Below, piece after piece: positions 45,201 through 60,200 of a stretch of DNA of 64,000 nt. The notes beneath the pieces are model-generated. The model ran no database searches. It saw only the letters and a program-made list of their open reading frames with translations, and was not told where the DNA came from. The position numbers and the translations under genes were made by a program. The stretch's first letter is position 1. Every line of letters begins with the position of its first letter. The DNA comes from Amborella trichopoda (lineage: Eukaryota; Streptophyta; Magnoliopsida; Amborellales; Amborellaceae), in the NCBI RefSeq assembly GCF_000471905.2, contig NW_006497023.1, positions 1,035,535 to 1,099,534 on the forward strand. The letters are read 5' to 3'.

Positions 45201-48200
45201 ATATTGACTTAGGTTGAGCAGTTTAGGGTCGTGCAGTATCGATCGAGGCTGAGAAGTTTAGGGTCATGCATTATGGACTAAGGCTGAGCAGTTTAAGGTC
45301 ATGCAATATGGATCGAGGCTTAGGAGTTTAGGGTTAAGCGGTATGGACTGAGGCTTAACAGTTTAGGTTCATGCAGTGTGGACTGAGGTTGCACAGTATT
45401 GGGTTATGTAGTTTGATCCGAGGCATAGCAGTTTAGGGTCAATCAATATGGTTCGAGGCTGAACAGTTTAGGGTCATGCAGTGTGGATCGAGGCTTAATA
45501 GTTTTGGGTCATGCAGTGTGGACCGAAGCTGAGCAGTTTTGGGTCATGGAGTGTGGACCGAGGCCGAACATTTTATGCTCATGCAGTATGGACCGAGGCT
45601 GAATTATTAAGAATCATGTAGTACGAACTGAGGTTGAGATATTTAGTGATGTACTGTGGATCGAGGCTGAGCGGCTTAGAGTCATGCATTATGGTTCGAG
45701 CTTGAGCTGTTTAGGGTCCGATCGTATGGACCGATGTTGTGCAATTTAGGGTCATGCAGTATTGACCGAGGCTGAGCAGTCTAGGCTCATGTTGTATGGA
45801 TTGAGGCTTAGCAGTTTAGGGTCAAGCAGTATGGACCGACGCAAAGGCTGAGCAGTTTAGGGTCATGCTTTATGGACCGAGGCTGAGCATTTTAGGGTCA
45901 TCCATTATGGAAAGAGGCTGAGCAGTTTGGGTTCATGCAGTATCGACTAAGGCTAAGCTGCTTAGGTGCAGTCTGGAACGATGCTCAGCAGTTTATGATC
46001 ATGCAGAATTGACCAAGGTTGAACAGTTTAGTGTCATGTAGTATGGACCGAGGTTGAGCAGTTTAGGGCCATGTAGAATGGACTGAGGCTGAGCATATTA
46101 GGGTCTTGCAGAATGCACCGGGCTTAAAAGTTGAGGGTCATGCAGTATGAACCGCGGCTGAGCTGTCCAGGGTCATGCGGTATGGATCGAGGCTGAGCAC
46201 TTTAGTGTCATGTAGTATGGACCAAGGTCGAGCAATTTAGGGTCATGAAATATGGAACGAGCCTGAATAGTTTAAGGTCATGCCGATGGATCGAGGCGGA
46301 GCAGTTTAGGGTTATGTAGTATGGATCGAGGATGAACGTTGAAGAATCATGTAATAGGGACCATGTTTGAGAAATTTAGTCATGTAGTATGTACCGAGGA
46401 TGAGCAGTTTAGGGTCACGCAGTATGGACCGAGCTTGAGCAGTTTAAGGTACAGCAGTATGGACCGAGTCTGAGCAGTTTAGGGTCACGCAGTATGGACC
46501 GAGGCTGAGCAGTTTTGGGTCATGCAGTACGGGTAAAGGCTGAGCAGTTTAGGGTCGTGCACTATGGACCAAGCCTGCGCATCTTAGGGTCATGCAATAT
46601 GGATCGAGGTTGAGTATTTTAGGGTTATGCAGTATGGACCGAGGTTGAGCAGTTAAGGGTCTTCCAATATGGACCTAAGTTGTCTAGTTTAGGGTCATGT
46701 AGTATGGACCGAGGCTGAGCAGGTTAGGGTCATGCAGTATGGACCGAGGATGAGTCATTTAGGGTCACGCAGTATCGACCGAGGTTGAGTAGTATAGAGT
46801 CAGGCAGTCGAAACCGAGGCTGAGCAGTTTTTGGTCGTGTAGTATGGACCGAGGCTGAGCGATTTAAGGTCTTACAGTATGGACTGAGCATGAGTGGTTT
46901 AGGGTCATGCAGTATGGACTGAAGGTCAAATGTTTAGGGTCATGGGGTATGGCCCGAGCTTGAGTAGTTTAGGGCCATACAGTATCGACCGAGGTAGAGC
47001 AGTTTACATGCAGTATAGACCGAGGTTGAGCAGTTTAGGGTCAAGTAGTATGGACCGACGCTGAGTAGTTATGGGTCATGCAATATGGAACGAGGCTGAG
47101 TAGTTTAGGGTTATGCAATATGGACTGTGGCTGAGCAGTTACGGGTCATGCACTAGAGACCGAGGCTGAGTAGATTAGGGTCATGTAGTGTGGTCTGAGG
47201 ATGAGCAATTTAGGGTCATGGAGTATGTTCGACGGCTGAGCAGTTTAGGATCATTCAGTATGGACCGAGGCTTTATGGTCATGTAATTTGGACTGAGGCT
47301 GAGACGTTTAGGGCTATCCCATATGGAACGGGGCACCGCAGTATAGGGTGATGCTGTATAGATGGAGCCTGAGCAGTTTAGGGTCATTCCATATGGACCA
47401 AGGCTGAAGAGTTTAGGGTCTTGCAGTTTGGACCGAGGCTGTGCAGTTTAGGGGTCAAGCAGTCTAGAACAAGGCTGAGCAGTTCATGGCCATGTAGTGT
47501 GGACCGAGGCTAAAGAGTTTGGGATCATGCATTATGGACCGAGGATGAGCAGTTTAGGGTCATGCAATTAAAATCGAGGCTGAGTAGTTTAGGGTCATAC
47601 AGTATGGACTGAGGCTGAGCACTATAGGGTCATGCAGTATGGATTGAGGTAGACCAGTTTAGGGTCATACAGCATGGACAGAGGCTGAGGAGTTTAGGAT
47701 CATGCGGTACGGACCGAGGCTGAGCAGTTTAAGTTCATGCAGTGTGGACTGAGGTTGCACAGTATCGGGTTATGCAGTATGGATCGACGCCAAGTAGTTA
47801 GGGGTTATGCAGTTTGGACTGAGGTGGAGCAATTTTGGGTCGTGCAGTATGGGTCGAGGCAGAGAAGTTTAGGGTCATGCAGTAGGGACTGAGGCAGAGT
47901 TTTTTAGAGTCACGCAGTATTGACCGAGGCTGAGCTATTTAGGGTCATGCGGTTTTAACCGAGGTTGAGCAGTTTAGGATCATGGAGTGTGGAATGAGGT
48001 TGCACAGTTTAGGGTCATGCATTATGGATCGAGTCTGAGCAATTTAGGGTACTGAAGTGTGGACTGAGGCTGAGCAGTTTTGAGTCATGCAGTATGGATC
48101 GACGCGGAGCATTTTAGGCTCATCCAATATAGACCGAGGCTGAGAAATTTATGGTTATGCAGTATGGACCCAAGCTGAACTGTTAAGAATCATGTAGTAT

Positions 48201-51200
48201 GGACCAAGGCAGAGCAATTTAGTCATGTAGTATGGACCTAGGCAGAGGGGTTTAGGGTCGTGCTTTATGGATCGAGCTTGAGCAGTTTAGGGTCCGGTAG
48301 TATGGACCGAGCCCGAGCAGTTAGGGTCATGCGGTATGGACCTAAGATGAGCAGTTTAGGGTCTTGCAGTATGGACATAGGTTGTGCAATTTAGGGTCAT
48401 GCAGGGTAGAATGAGGCTGAGCAGTTTAGGGTCATGCAATATGGACCGAGGCTAAGCAGTTTAGGGTCATGCAGTGTGGACTGGGGCTGAGAATTTTAAG
48501 CTCATGAAGTATGGACTGAGGATGATCAGTTAGGTGTTATGCAGTAAGGACCAAGGCTGAGCAGTTTGGGGTTATGCAATATGGACTGAGGTTGAGCAGT
48601 TTAGGGTCGTGCAGTGCGGGTCGAGGTTGAGAAGTTTAGGGTCATGCAGTATAAACTGAGGCAGACCAGTTTAGGGTCATGCCGTACGAACCGAGGCTGA
48701 GGAGTTTAAGGTCATGCGGTATGAACCGAGGCTACGCAGTTTAGGTTCATTCAGTTTGGACTGAGGTTGCATAGTATAGGGTTATCAAGTAAAGACCGAG
48801 GCAAAGCAATTTACGGTCATTCAGTATGGATAGAGGCTAAACGGTTTAGGGCCATGGAGTGTGGATTGAGGCTGAGCAATTTTGAGTCATGTAGTGTGGA
48901 CCGAGGCTGAGCATTTTAACCTCATGCAGTATGGACCGAGGCTAAGCAGTTTAGTGTTATCTAATATGGACCGAGGCTGAACTTTTAAGAATCATGTGGT
49001 ATGGAATGAGGCTGAGATCTTGAGTCATGTAGTATGGACCGAGGTTGAGCAGTTCATGCAGTTTGGACAGAGGCTGAGCAGTCTAGGGTCATGCAGTATG
49101 GATAGAGGCGGAGTAGTTTAGGGTCATGCAGTATAGACCGAGCCTGAGCATTTTAGGGTTAAGTAATAGGGACCCAGGCTAAGAAGTTTAGGGTCAGGTA
49201 GTATGGACCAAGCCTGAGCAGTTTAGGGTCATGCAGTCTAGACCGAGACTGAGTAGTTTATGGTCATGCAGTATAGACCGAGGTTGAGCAGTGTTGGGTC
49301 ACGCAGAATGAACCGCGGATGAGTAGTTTAGGATCATGCAGTTTGGATTCAAGATGAGCACTTTAAGGACTTGCTGTTTGGTCCGAGGCTATGCCATTTA
49401 CAGTCATGCTGTATGGACCGAGGCTAAATAGTTTAGGGCATGCAGTATGGACCACGACTGAGCTATTTAGGGTCATGCACTATGGATCGAGGTGAAGCAC
49501 TTTTGTGTCATGCAGTATGGACCAAGGCTGAGTAGTACAAGGTCATGCAGTATGGACTGAGGTTGAGCTGTTTAGTGTCATGTAATATGGACCAAGGTTG
49601 AGCAGTTTAGAGTCATGGAGTATAGGCCGAGGCTGAGCACTTTAAAGTCATGCAGTATGGACCACGATTGAGCAGTTTAGGGTCATGCAAATTTTACGGT
49701 CATGCCGAATGGTTCGAGGCTAAGAAATTTACTGTCATGCAATATAGACCGAGACTGAGAAGTTTCTGGTCATGCAAGATGGACTGAGGTTTAGCAATTT
49801 AGGGTCTTGCAGTATGGACCGAGGCTAAGCAGTATAGGGTCATGCAGTACGGACCGAGGCTGAGCAGTTTAGGGTCATGTAGCATGGACTAAGGCTTACT
49901 AGTTTAGGGTTATGCAGTATGGACCGAGGTTGAGCACTTTTGGGTCATGCAGTATGGACCGAGGCTTAGTAGTTTAGGGACTTATAGTATGGACCAAGGC
50001 TAAGCAGTTCATGCCCATGTAGTGCGGACCAAGGCAGAGAAATTTAGGGTCATGCAATATAAATAGAGGCCAATCAGTTTAGGGTCATACCGTATGGACC
50101 GAGGTAGAGTAGTTTAGGGTCTTGCAGTATGGACCTATGCTGAACAATTTATGGTCATGCAGTACGGAATGAGGCTGAGCAGTTTAGGGTCATGCAGTAT
50201 GGAATGAGGCTGAGCATTTTAGGGTCATGCAATAGGGATTGAGGCAGAGCCGTTTAGGGTAATGAAGTATGGACCGAGGCTAATCCGTTAGCGGTTATGC
50301 AGAATGGATCGAGATCGAGCAGTTAGGGATGATGTAGTATGGACTGAGGTTGAGCAGTTTTCGGTGGTGCACTATGAGACGAGGCTGAGAAGTTTAGGGT
50401 CATGCAGTGTGGACTGAGGGCAGAGCAATTTAGGGTCATGTAGTATGGACTAAGGCTGAGTAGTTTAGGGTCATGCTGTTTTGACCGAGGCTGAGCAGTT
50501 TAGGTTCATTAAGTATCGATCGAAGCTGAGCATTATAGGGTCATGATGTGTGGACCAAGGCTGAGCCGTTTAGAGTTATGCAGTATGGATCGAGGCTGAA
50601 ATGTTAAGAATCGTGTATTATGTACCGTGGCTGAACAATTTAGTCATGTAGTATGAACCGAGGCTGAGAAGATTAGGGTAATGCAGTATCGCTCGAGGTT
50701 GAGAAATTTAGTGGACCGTGGCTTAGTAGTTTAGGGTCGTGCAGTATGGATGGAGGCTGAGTAGTTTAGGGTCATGTTGTATGAACCGAGGCATGAGCAG
50801 TTTAAAACCATGCAGTATGGACTTAGGTTGAGCAGTTTATGGTCATGTCATGTGGACCGAGGCTTAGCAGTTTAGGGTCATGCACTATGGACCGAGGATA
50901 AGCAGTTTAGGGTCATGCATTACGTACCGATGCTATGCAGTTTAGGGTGATGCAGTATGGACCGAGGCAGAGCAGTTTAGGGTAATGCAGTATGGACCAA
51001 GGCGAAGCCGTTTAGGGTGATAAAGTATGTACTGAGGAGGAGCAGTTTAGGGTCATGCCTTAGGGACCGGAGCTGTGAAGTTTAGGGTCATGCAATGAGG
51101 AATGAGGATGTGTAGTTTAGGGTCATGTAGTATAGACTGAGGCTTAGCATTTTACGGTCATGCAGTACAGGCCGAACCTGAGCCTTTTAAGCTCATGCTG

Positions 51201-54200
51201 TATAGATCGAGGCTGAGTAGTTAGGGGTTATGCAGTATGGACTGAGCCCGAGCAGTAAGGGATTATGTAACATGGATTGGCTTGAGCAGTTTAGGGTCGT
51301 GCAATATGGGCTGAGGCTGAGCAGTTTAGGTTCTTGGAGTATGGAATGAGGCAGAGTAGCATGCAGTATGGAACTAGGCTGAGAAGTTTAGGGTTAGACG
51401 GTATGGACCATGGTTGAGCAGTTTAGGTACATGTAGTGTGAGCTGAGCTTCCGCAGTTTAGGGCCACGCATTATGGATCGAGGCTCAGTAGTTTAGGGTC
51501 ATTCAGTAGGGATTGAGGCTGAACAGTTTAGCGTCGTGCAGTATGGACCGAGGCTGAGCAGTGTTGGATTTTGCAGTATGGACCGAGGCTGAGCAGTTTT
51601 GGATCTTGCAGTATGGACCGAGGCTGAGCATTTTAGGCTCATGCATTATGGACCAAGGCAGAGTAGTTTAGGGTTATGCAGTATGGACCGAGGTTGAACT
51701 GTTAACAATTATCTAGTGTGGACCGAGGCTGAGCGATTTAGTCATGTAGTACAGACTGAGGCTAAGCAGTTTTGGGTCATGCAGTATGGATCGAGCTTGA
51801 GCGATTTAGGGTCCGGTAGTATGGACCGAGGCTGACCAGTTTACAGTTGCGCAGTATGAACCGAGGCATAGCAGTTTAGGGTCATGCAGTAGGAATCGAG
51901 GTTGAGAAGTTTAGGGTCATGTAGTATGGGCCGAGTGTGAGCATTTTAGGGTCATCGAATATGAACCGAGGCAGTGCAGTTAAGGGTCAAGGAGCATCGA
52001 CCGAGGCTGGGGCTGGGCAATTAGGGTCATGCATTATGGACCTAGGCTAAGCAGTTTCGAGTCATGCAATATGGACAGAGGCAATTAAGGTCATGCAGTA
52101 CAAATCGAGGCCGAGAAGTTTAGGGTCATGCAGTATGGACCGAGTCTGAGCAGTTTGGGGTCTTACAATATGGGCCTCGGTTGAGCAGTTTATTGTCATG
52201 TAGTAATGACTGAGGTAGAGCAGTTTAGGGTCATGCAGTATGGACTGAGGTTGAGCAGTTTAGGGGCATGCAGTATGGCCCGAGGTTGCATTGTTTAGGG
52301 TCATACAGTACTAACCGAGGCTGAGCAGTTTAGGGTCATACAGTATGGATCGAGGCTGAGCAGTTTACGGTCTTGCACTATGGACCGTGCCTAAGTAGTT
52401 TAGGGTCATGCATGATGGACAGAGGCAGAGCAGTTTATGGTCATTCAGTATGGACCAAGGCTAAACAGTTTAGGGACATCTATTATGGATCGGGGTTGAG
52501 CAGTTTAAGGTCATGCAATATGGACCGACGCTGAGAAGATTAGGGTCTTGCTGTACGGACCTAAGCTGAGCAGTTTAGGGTTATGCAGTATGGACTGAGC
52601 CTGAGCAATTTAGGGTCATGCATTATGATACAAGGCTGAGTAGTTCATGGCCATGCAGTGTGGACCGAGGCTTAGCAGTTTAGGGACAAGCGTTTTGGAC
52701 CGAGGATGAGCAGTTTAGGGTCATGCAGTATAAATCGATGCTGAGAAGTTTAGGGTCCAGAATTATGGAACGAACCTAACAAGTTTAGGGTCAGGCGGTA
52801 TGGACCGAGGCTGAGCTGTTTAAGGATATGCATTATGGACTGAGGCAAAGCAGTTTAGGGTTATGCAGTATGGACCGAGGCAGAGTAGTTTAGGGTAATG
52901 CAATATGGGTTGAGGCTGAGTAGTTTAGGGTCATGCAATATAAATCAAGGCTGAGCAGTTGAGCATCATGCAGTGTCGACCATGGCTAAGCTGTTTAGGT
53001 TCATGTAGTGTGGAACGAAGCTCAGCAGTAAAGGGTCATGCAGTATGGATCCAGTCTGAACAGTTTAGGGTCATGTAGTATGGAATGAGGCTGAGCAGTT
53101 TAGGGTCGTGCTGTATGGGCCGAGGCTGAGTAGTTTAGGGTCATGTATTATAGATCGAGGCTGAGCAATTTAGGGTTATGCAGTATGGACAGAGCCTATG
53201 CAGTTTAGGTTCATGCAGTTTGGACTGAGGTTGCACAGTATAGGGTTATGAAGTAAGGATTGAGGCAGAGCAGTTTAGGGTCATTCAGTATGGATAGAGG
53301 TTGAACAATTTAGGGCCATGGAGTGTGGACTGAGGCGGAGCAGTTTTGGTTCATGCAGTGTGGGCCGAGGCCGAACATTTTAGGCTCATGCGGTATGGAT
53401 CGAGGCCGAGCAGTTTAGTGATATGTAATATGGACCGAGGCTGAACTTTTAAGAATCATGTAGTATGTAACGAGGCTGAAATCTTGAGTCATGTAGTATG
53501 GATCGAGGTTAAGCAGTTTAGGGTCATGCAGTCTAAGGTCATGCAGTATGGACCGAGGCGGAGTAGTCTAGGGTCATGCAATATGGATCGGGCCTGAGCA
53601 TTTTAGGGTCATGCAATATGGACCGAAGCTGAGAAGTTTAGGGTCAGGTAGTATGGATCAAGACTGAGCAGCTTAGGGTCATGAGGTCTAGACCGAGACT
53701 GAATAGTTTATGGTCATGTAGCATGGACCGAGGTTGAGCAGTGTTCGGTCACGCAGAATGGACAAAGGATGAGTAGTTTGGGGTCATGCAGTATAGATTC
53801 AGGCAAAGCACTTTAGGGCCTTGATGTTTGGTCTGAGGCTGAGCAATTTACAGTCATGCCATACGGAACGAGGCTAAGCAGTTTAGGGTCATGCAGTATG
53901 GACCGTGGCTGAGCTATTTAGGTTCATACACTATGGTCCGAGGCTGAGCACTTTAGTGTCATGCAGTATGGACTGAGGCAGAGTAGTTCAGGGTCATGCA
54001 GTATGGACCAAGGTTAAGCCGTTTGGTGTCATGTAATATGGACTAATGTTGAGCAGTTTAGGGTCATGCAGTATAGACCGAGGCTGAGCACTTTAAAGTC
54101 ACGCAGTGAGAACCAAGGTTGAGCAGTTTAGGGTCATGCAGTATGGACCGAGCTTGAGAAGTTTACGGTCATGCCGAATGGTTTTAGGCAAAGAAATTTA

Positions 54201-57200
54201 CCATCATGCAATATAGACCGAGACTGAGTAGTTTCTGGTCATACAGTATGGATTGAGGCTGAGCAGTTTAAGTCGTGCAGTGTGGACCTAGACTGAGCAG
54301 TTTTGGGTCATGCAGTACGGACCGAGGCTGAGCATTTTAGGCTCGTGCATTATCGACCGAGGCAGAGCAGTTGAGGGTTATGCAGTATGAACCGAGGCTG
54401 AACTGTTAAGAATCATCTAGTATGGATAGAGACTGAGTGGTTAAGTCATGTAGTACAGATTGAGGCTGAGTCGTTTAGGGTCAGGCAGCATGGATAGAGC
54501 TTGAGTGGTTTAGGGTCCGGTAGTATGGACGGAGGCTGACCAGTTAAGGGTTGTGCAGTATGGACAGAGGCTTAGTAGTTTAGGGTCATGCAGTAGGAAT
54601 CGAGGCTGAGCAGTATAGGGTCAAGAAATATGAATCGAGGCAGCGCAGATTAGGGTCAGGGAGGATCGATCGAGGCTAGGGCTGGGCAGTTAGGGTCATG
54701 CATTATGGACCCAGGCTGAGCAGTTTAGAGTCATGCAGTATGGACAGAAGTTGTGCTGCTTAGGATCATGCAATATAAATTGAGTCTGAGCAGTTTAGGG
54801 GTCATGTAGTATCGAGAGTCTGAGTAGTTAAGGGTCTTAAAAGATGGGCCAAGGTTGAGTAGGTTAGGGTCATATAGTATTGACCGAGGCTGAGCAGTTT
54901 AGAGTCATGCAGTATGGACAGAGGCTGCGCAGTTTAGGGTCATGCAGTAAGGCCCGAGGTCGTATTGTTTAGGGTCATGGAGTATGAACCGAAGCTGAGC
55001 AGTTTAGGGTCGTGCAGTATAGACCAGGGTTGAGCAGTTTAGAGTCGTGCAGTATGGACCGAGGCTGAGCAGTTTATGGTCTTGCAGAATGAACCAATCC
55101 TGACTAGTTTAGGGTCATGCAAGATGGACCGAGGCAGAGCAGTTTACGGTCATTCAGCATGAACAGATGCTGAGCAGTTTAAGATCATGCTGCCTAAACC
55201 GAGGTTGAGCAGTTTGTGGTGGACAGAGGCTGAGATATTTAGGCTCGTGCAGTATGGATCGAGGCTGAGCTATTTAATGGCATGTAGTATGGACCGAGGC
55301 TGAGCAGTTTATGGTCATGCAGTGTGGACCTAGGCTTAACAGTTTAGGGTCACGCATTATGGGCCGAGGATGAGCAGTTTAGGGTCATACATTATGGATC
55401 GAGGCCGTGAAAATTTGGGTCATGCAGTATGGACTGAGACAAAGCAATTTAAGTTCATGCAGTCTTGACTGTGGCTTAACAGTTTAGCGTCATGCAGTAT
55501 ACAAGTTTAGGGTCATGCAGGATGGATCGAGGCCGAGCAGTTTAGGGTAATGCAGTATGGATCTAGGCTGAGCTGTTTAGGGTCATGCTGTATGGACCGA
55601 GGCTGAGCACTTTAGTGTGTTGCAGTAGTGGCTGAGTCTGAGCAGTTTAGGGCCATGCAGTATGGACCGAGCTTGACCAATGTCATACAGTATGGATTGA
55701 GGCTGAGCAATTTAGGGTCATGCTGTATGGACCGTGGATGAGCAGTTTATGATCACGCCAAATCGTACGAGGCTGAGCAATTTAAGGTCATGCAGTGAGG
55801 AACGAGCCTGAGCAGTTTAGGGTCATGCAATATGGATTGAGGCTGAGTTATCTACGTTCATGAAGTCCGTACTGTGGCTGAACAGTTTAGGGTCAAGTAG
55901 TATGGTTCGAGGATGAGCCGTTTAGCATCATGCATTATGGACTGAGGCAAAGTAGTTTAGGGTCAGGAAGTATGAACTGAGGCCGAGCACTTTAGGGTCA
56001 TGCAGTATGGACCGAGGTTGAGTAGTTGAGGGTCTTACAGTATAGACTGAAGCTGAGCAGTTCATGGCAACGTAGCGTGGACCGAGGCTTAGCAGTTTTG
56101 AGATATGTTTTATGAACCGAGGCTGAGCAGTTTAGGGTCAAGCAGTATGGACCGAGGCTGAGACGTTTAGGGTCTTGCAGTATGGACCTAGGCTTAGCAG
56201 TTTAGGGTTATGCAGTATGGACCGAGGTTGAGCAATTTAGGGTCATGCAGTATGGTACGAGGCTGAGTAAGTCATGCCCATGTAGTGTGGACCAAGGCTT
56301 AGCAGTTTAGAGACAAGCATTATAGAGAGAGGATGAGCAATTTTGGGTCATGCAGTATAAATCAAAGCTGAGCAGTTTAGGGTCTTGAATTATGAACTGA
56401 GGCTGACAAGTTTAGGGTCATGCGGTATGGACCGAGGCTGAGCCATTTAGGGTCATGCATTATGAACTGAGGCAGAGCAGTTTAGGGTTATGCAGTATGG
56501 ACCGAGGCTGAGGACTTTAAGGTAATGCAATATGGACTGAGGCTGAGTAGTTTAGGGTCAAATAGTATAAATCAAGGCTGATCAGTTAAGCATCATGCAG
56601 TGTGGACCATGGCTTTGCTGTTTAGGTTCATGTAGTGTGGAACGAAGCTCAGCAGTAAAGGGTCATGCAGTATGGATCGAGTCTGAGCAGTTAGGTCATG
56701 CAGTACTGGACCGAGGCTAGTAGTCATTAGGGTCAGTGTGTATGGAATCGGGCGTACGTAGTAGTTTAGGGTNNNNNNNNNNNNNNNNNNNNNNNNNNNN
56801 NNNNNNNNNTCATGCAGTATGGACCGAGGCTGAGCAATTTAGGGTCATGTTGTATGGATCGGGGCTGAGTAGTTTAGGATCATGCAGTATAAACCGAGGT
56901 TGACCAATTTAGGGTTATGCAGTATGGACCGAGGATGAGCAGTTTACGGTCATGAAGTATGAACCAAAGCTGAGCTGTTTAGGTTCATACAGTGTGGAAC
57001 GAAGCTCAGAAGTATAGGGTCATGCAGTATGGTTCGAATCTGAGCAGTTTAGGGTCATGCAGTACGGACCGAGGCGGAGAGTTTTAGGGTCATGTAGTAT
57101 GGCTTGAGGCTGAGCAGTTTAGGGTCATGTATTATGGACCGAGGCTGAGGAGTTTTGGGTTATGCAGTATGGACCGAGGCTGAACAATTTAGGGTCATGC

Positions 57201-60200
57201 AGTATGGACCGAGGCTGAACAATTTAGGGTCATGCAGTATGGACCGAGGCTGAACAATTTAGGGTCATGCAGTATGGACCGAGGCTGAGCAGTTTAGGGT
57301 CATGTAGTGTTGACTGAGGATGAGTAGTTTAGGGGCATGCACTATGTTCTGAGGCTAAGCAATTTAGGGTCATGAAGTACGGATCGAGGCCTTATTGTCA
57401 TGCATTATGGACCGTGGCTGAGAAGTTTAGGGTCATGCAGTTTGGAACGAGGCTCAGCAGTATAGGGTCATGCAGTATGGATCGTAGCTGAGCAGTATAA
57501 TGTCATGCCGTATGGACCAAGGTTGAGCTGTTTATGGTCATGCAGTATGGACCGAGGATTTGAAGTTTAGGGTCATGCAGTGTCGAATGAGGCTGAGTAG
57601 ATTAGGGTCATGCAGTAGGGACCGAGGCTAAGTATTTTAAGGGCATGCAGTATAGACCTCGATTGAGCTGCTTAGGGTTATGCAGCAAGGATAGAGGCTG
57701 AGCACTTTAATGTCATGCAGTATGGTCCGAGGTTGAGCAGTTTAGGGTTATGCATTATGGACTGAGCTTGAGCAGTTCAGCAATATGGATTGAGGATGAG
57801 CAGTTTACAATCATGTTGAATGGTACGAGGCAAAGCAATATAGGGTCATGAAGTATGGACCAAGCTTGAGACGTTTAGGGTCATGCAGTATGGACCGAGG
57901 TGAGCTGTTCAGGGTCACGAAGTCTGGACCGAGACTGAACAGTTTAGGGTCATGCAGTATGGACCGAGGTTGAGTAGTTTAGGGTCATGCAGTATGGTTT
58001 AAGGTCATGCAGTATGGTCTGAGGCTGAGCACTTTAGGGTATTGCAGTATGGAAGGAGGTTGAGCAGTTAAGGGTCTTACAGTATGAACGGAGGCTGAGC
58101 AGTTCACGGCCATGTAGTGTGGACCGAGGCTTAGCGGTTTAGAGACATGTACTGTGGATCGAGGCTGAGCAGTTTAGGGTCATGCAGTATAAATCGAGGC
58201 TGAGCAGTTTAGGGTCTTGCAGTATAGACCGAGGCTGATTAGTTTAGGGTCTTGCAGTATGGACCTAGGCTGAGCAGATTAAGGTCATGGAGTATGGACC
58301 GTGGCTAAACAATTTTGGGTTATGCAGTATGGAACAAGGCCGAGAAGTTCATGCCCATGTAGTTTGGACCAAGGCTTAGCTGTTTAGGGTCATGCATTGT
58401 GGACCAAGGATGAGCAGTTTAGTGCCCTGTAGTACAAATCGACGCTGAGCAGTTTAGGGTCATGTGGTATGCACCGAGGCTGAGCAGTTTAGGGTCTTAT
58501 AGTATGGACCGAGGCTGAGAAGTATAGGGTCATGCATTATGGATCGAGGCTGAGCAATTTTGGCTCATGTAGTATGGACCGAGACTGAGCAGTTTCGAGT
58601 TATGCAGTATGGACCGAGGTTGACTAGTTTAGGGTTATGCAGTATGGACTGAAGCTGAGCAATTTAGACTCATGCGGTTTGGACCGAAGCTGAGCATATT
58701 AGTGCCTTGCTGTATGGACAGAGGCTGAGCAGTTTAGAGTAATGAGGTATGGACCGTGGCTGAACAATTATGGGTTATGCAGTATGGAACCAGGCCAAGT
58801 AGTTAGGGGTTATGCAGTATGGACTGAGGGTGAGCAGTTTCGGGTCGTGTAGTATGGCACGAGGCAGTGATGTTTAGGGTCATGCAGTATCGACGGAGGC
58901 AGAGTTGTTTAGGGTCATGCAGTATGGACCGAGGCTGATCAGTTTTGGGTCAGGTGGTTTGGACCGAGGCTGAGCAGTTTAGGTTCATGCAGTGTCGACT
59001 GAGGCTGAGCAGTTTTGTGTCCTGCAGTATGGAACGAGTCAAAGCATTTTTGGATCATGTGGTATGGACCGAGGTTGAGTAATTTTGGGTTCTGCAGTAT
59101 GGACCAAGGTTGAACTGTTAAGAATCATGTAGTATGGACCGAAGCTGAGCAACTTAGTTATGTAGTACGAACCAAGGCTGAGAAGGTTAAAGTCGTGCAT
59201 TATGGACTGAGCTTGAGCAGTTTAGGGTCCGATAGTACGGACTGATGCTGAACTGTTTAGGGTCATGCCGTATGGACCTAGGCTGAGCAGTTTAACTTCC
59301 GACAGTATGGACCAAAGTTGTGCAGTTTAAGGTCATGCAATGTGGAATGAGGCTTAGTAGTTTGTTGTCATGCGGTATGGGACGAGGCTGAGCAGTTTAG
59401 GGTCTTACAGTAGAGACCGAGGATGAGCGATTTAGGCTCATGCAGTAAGGACTGAGGCTGATCAGTTAGGGGTTATGCAGTATGGATCGAGGCTGAGCAG
59501 TAAGGTGTTATGCTATATTGACTGAAGTTTAGGGACATTCAGTATGGACTGACGCTGAGCAGTTTAGGGTCATGCAGTATGGACCGAGGCTTAGGAGTTT
59601 AAGGTCATGCGGTATGGACTGAGGCTGAGCAGTTTAGGGTTAATCAGTATGGATTGAGGCAGAATAGTTTAGGGTCATGCAATGTGGAACGAGGCTGAGC
59701 AGTTTTGGGTCATCTAGTGTCGACCGAGGCTGAGCATTTTATGCTCATGAAGTACGGACCGAGGCTGAACTATTAAGAATCATGTGGTACGGACCGAGGT
59801 TGAGACATTTAGTCATGCGCTGTGGATCGAGGCTGAGCAGTTTATGGGTCAAGCAGTATGGTCCGCGCTTGAGCAGTTTAGGGTCCGGCCGTATGGACTG
59901 ATGCCGAGCAGTTTAGGGTCTTTTAGTATCGACCGAGGCTGAGCAGTCTAGGGTCATGCAGTATGGACCGAGGCTAAGCAGTTTAGGGTCAAGCAGTATG
60001 GACCTATGCTGGGTCTGAGCAGTTTAGGGTCATGCATTGTGGACCTCGGTTGAGCAGTTTAAGGTCATGCATTATGGAAAGAGGCTGAGAAGTTTAGGGT
60101 CATGCAGTATAAATTAAGGCTGAACAGTTTAGGGTCATGCAGTATGGACTAAGGCTGAGCTGTTTAGGTTCATGCAGTGTCGAACGACGCTCAGCAGTGT

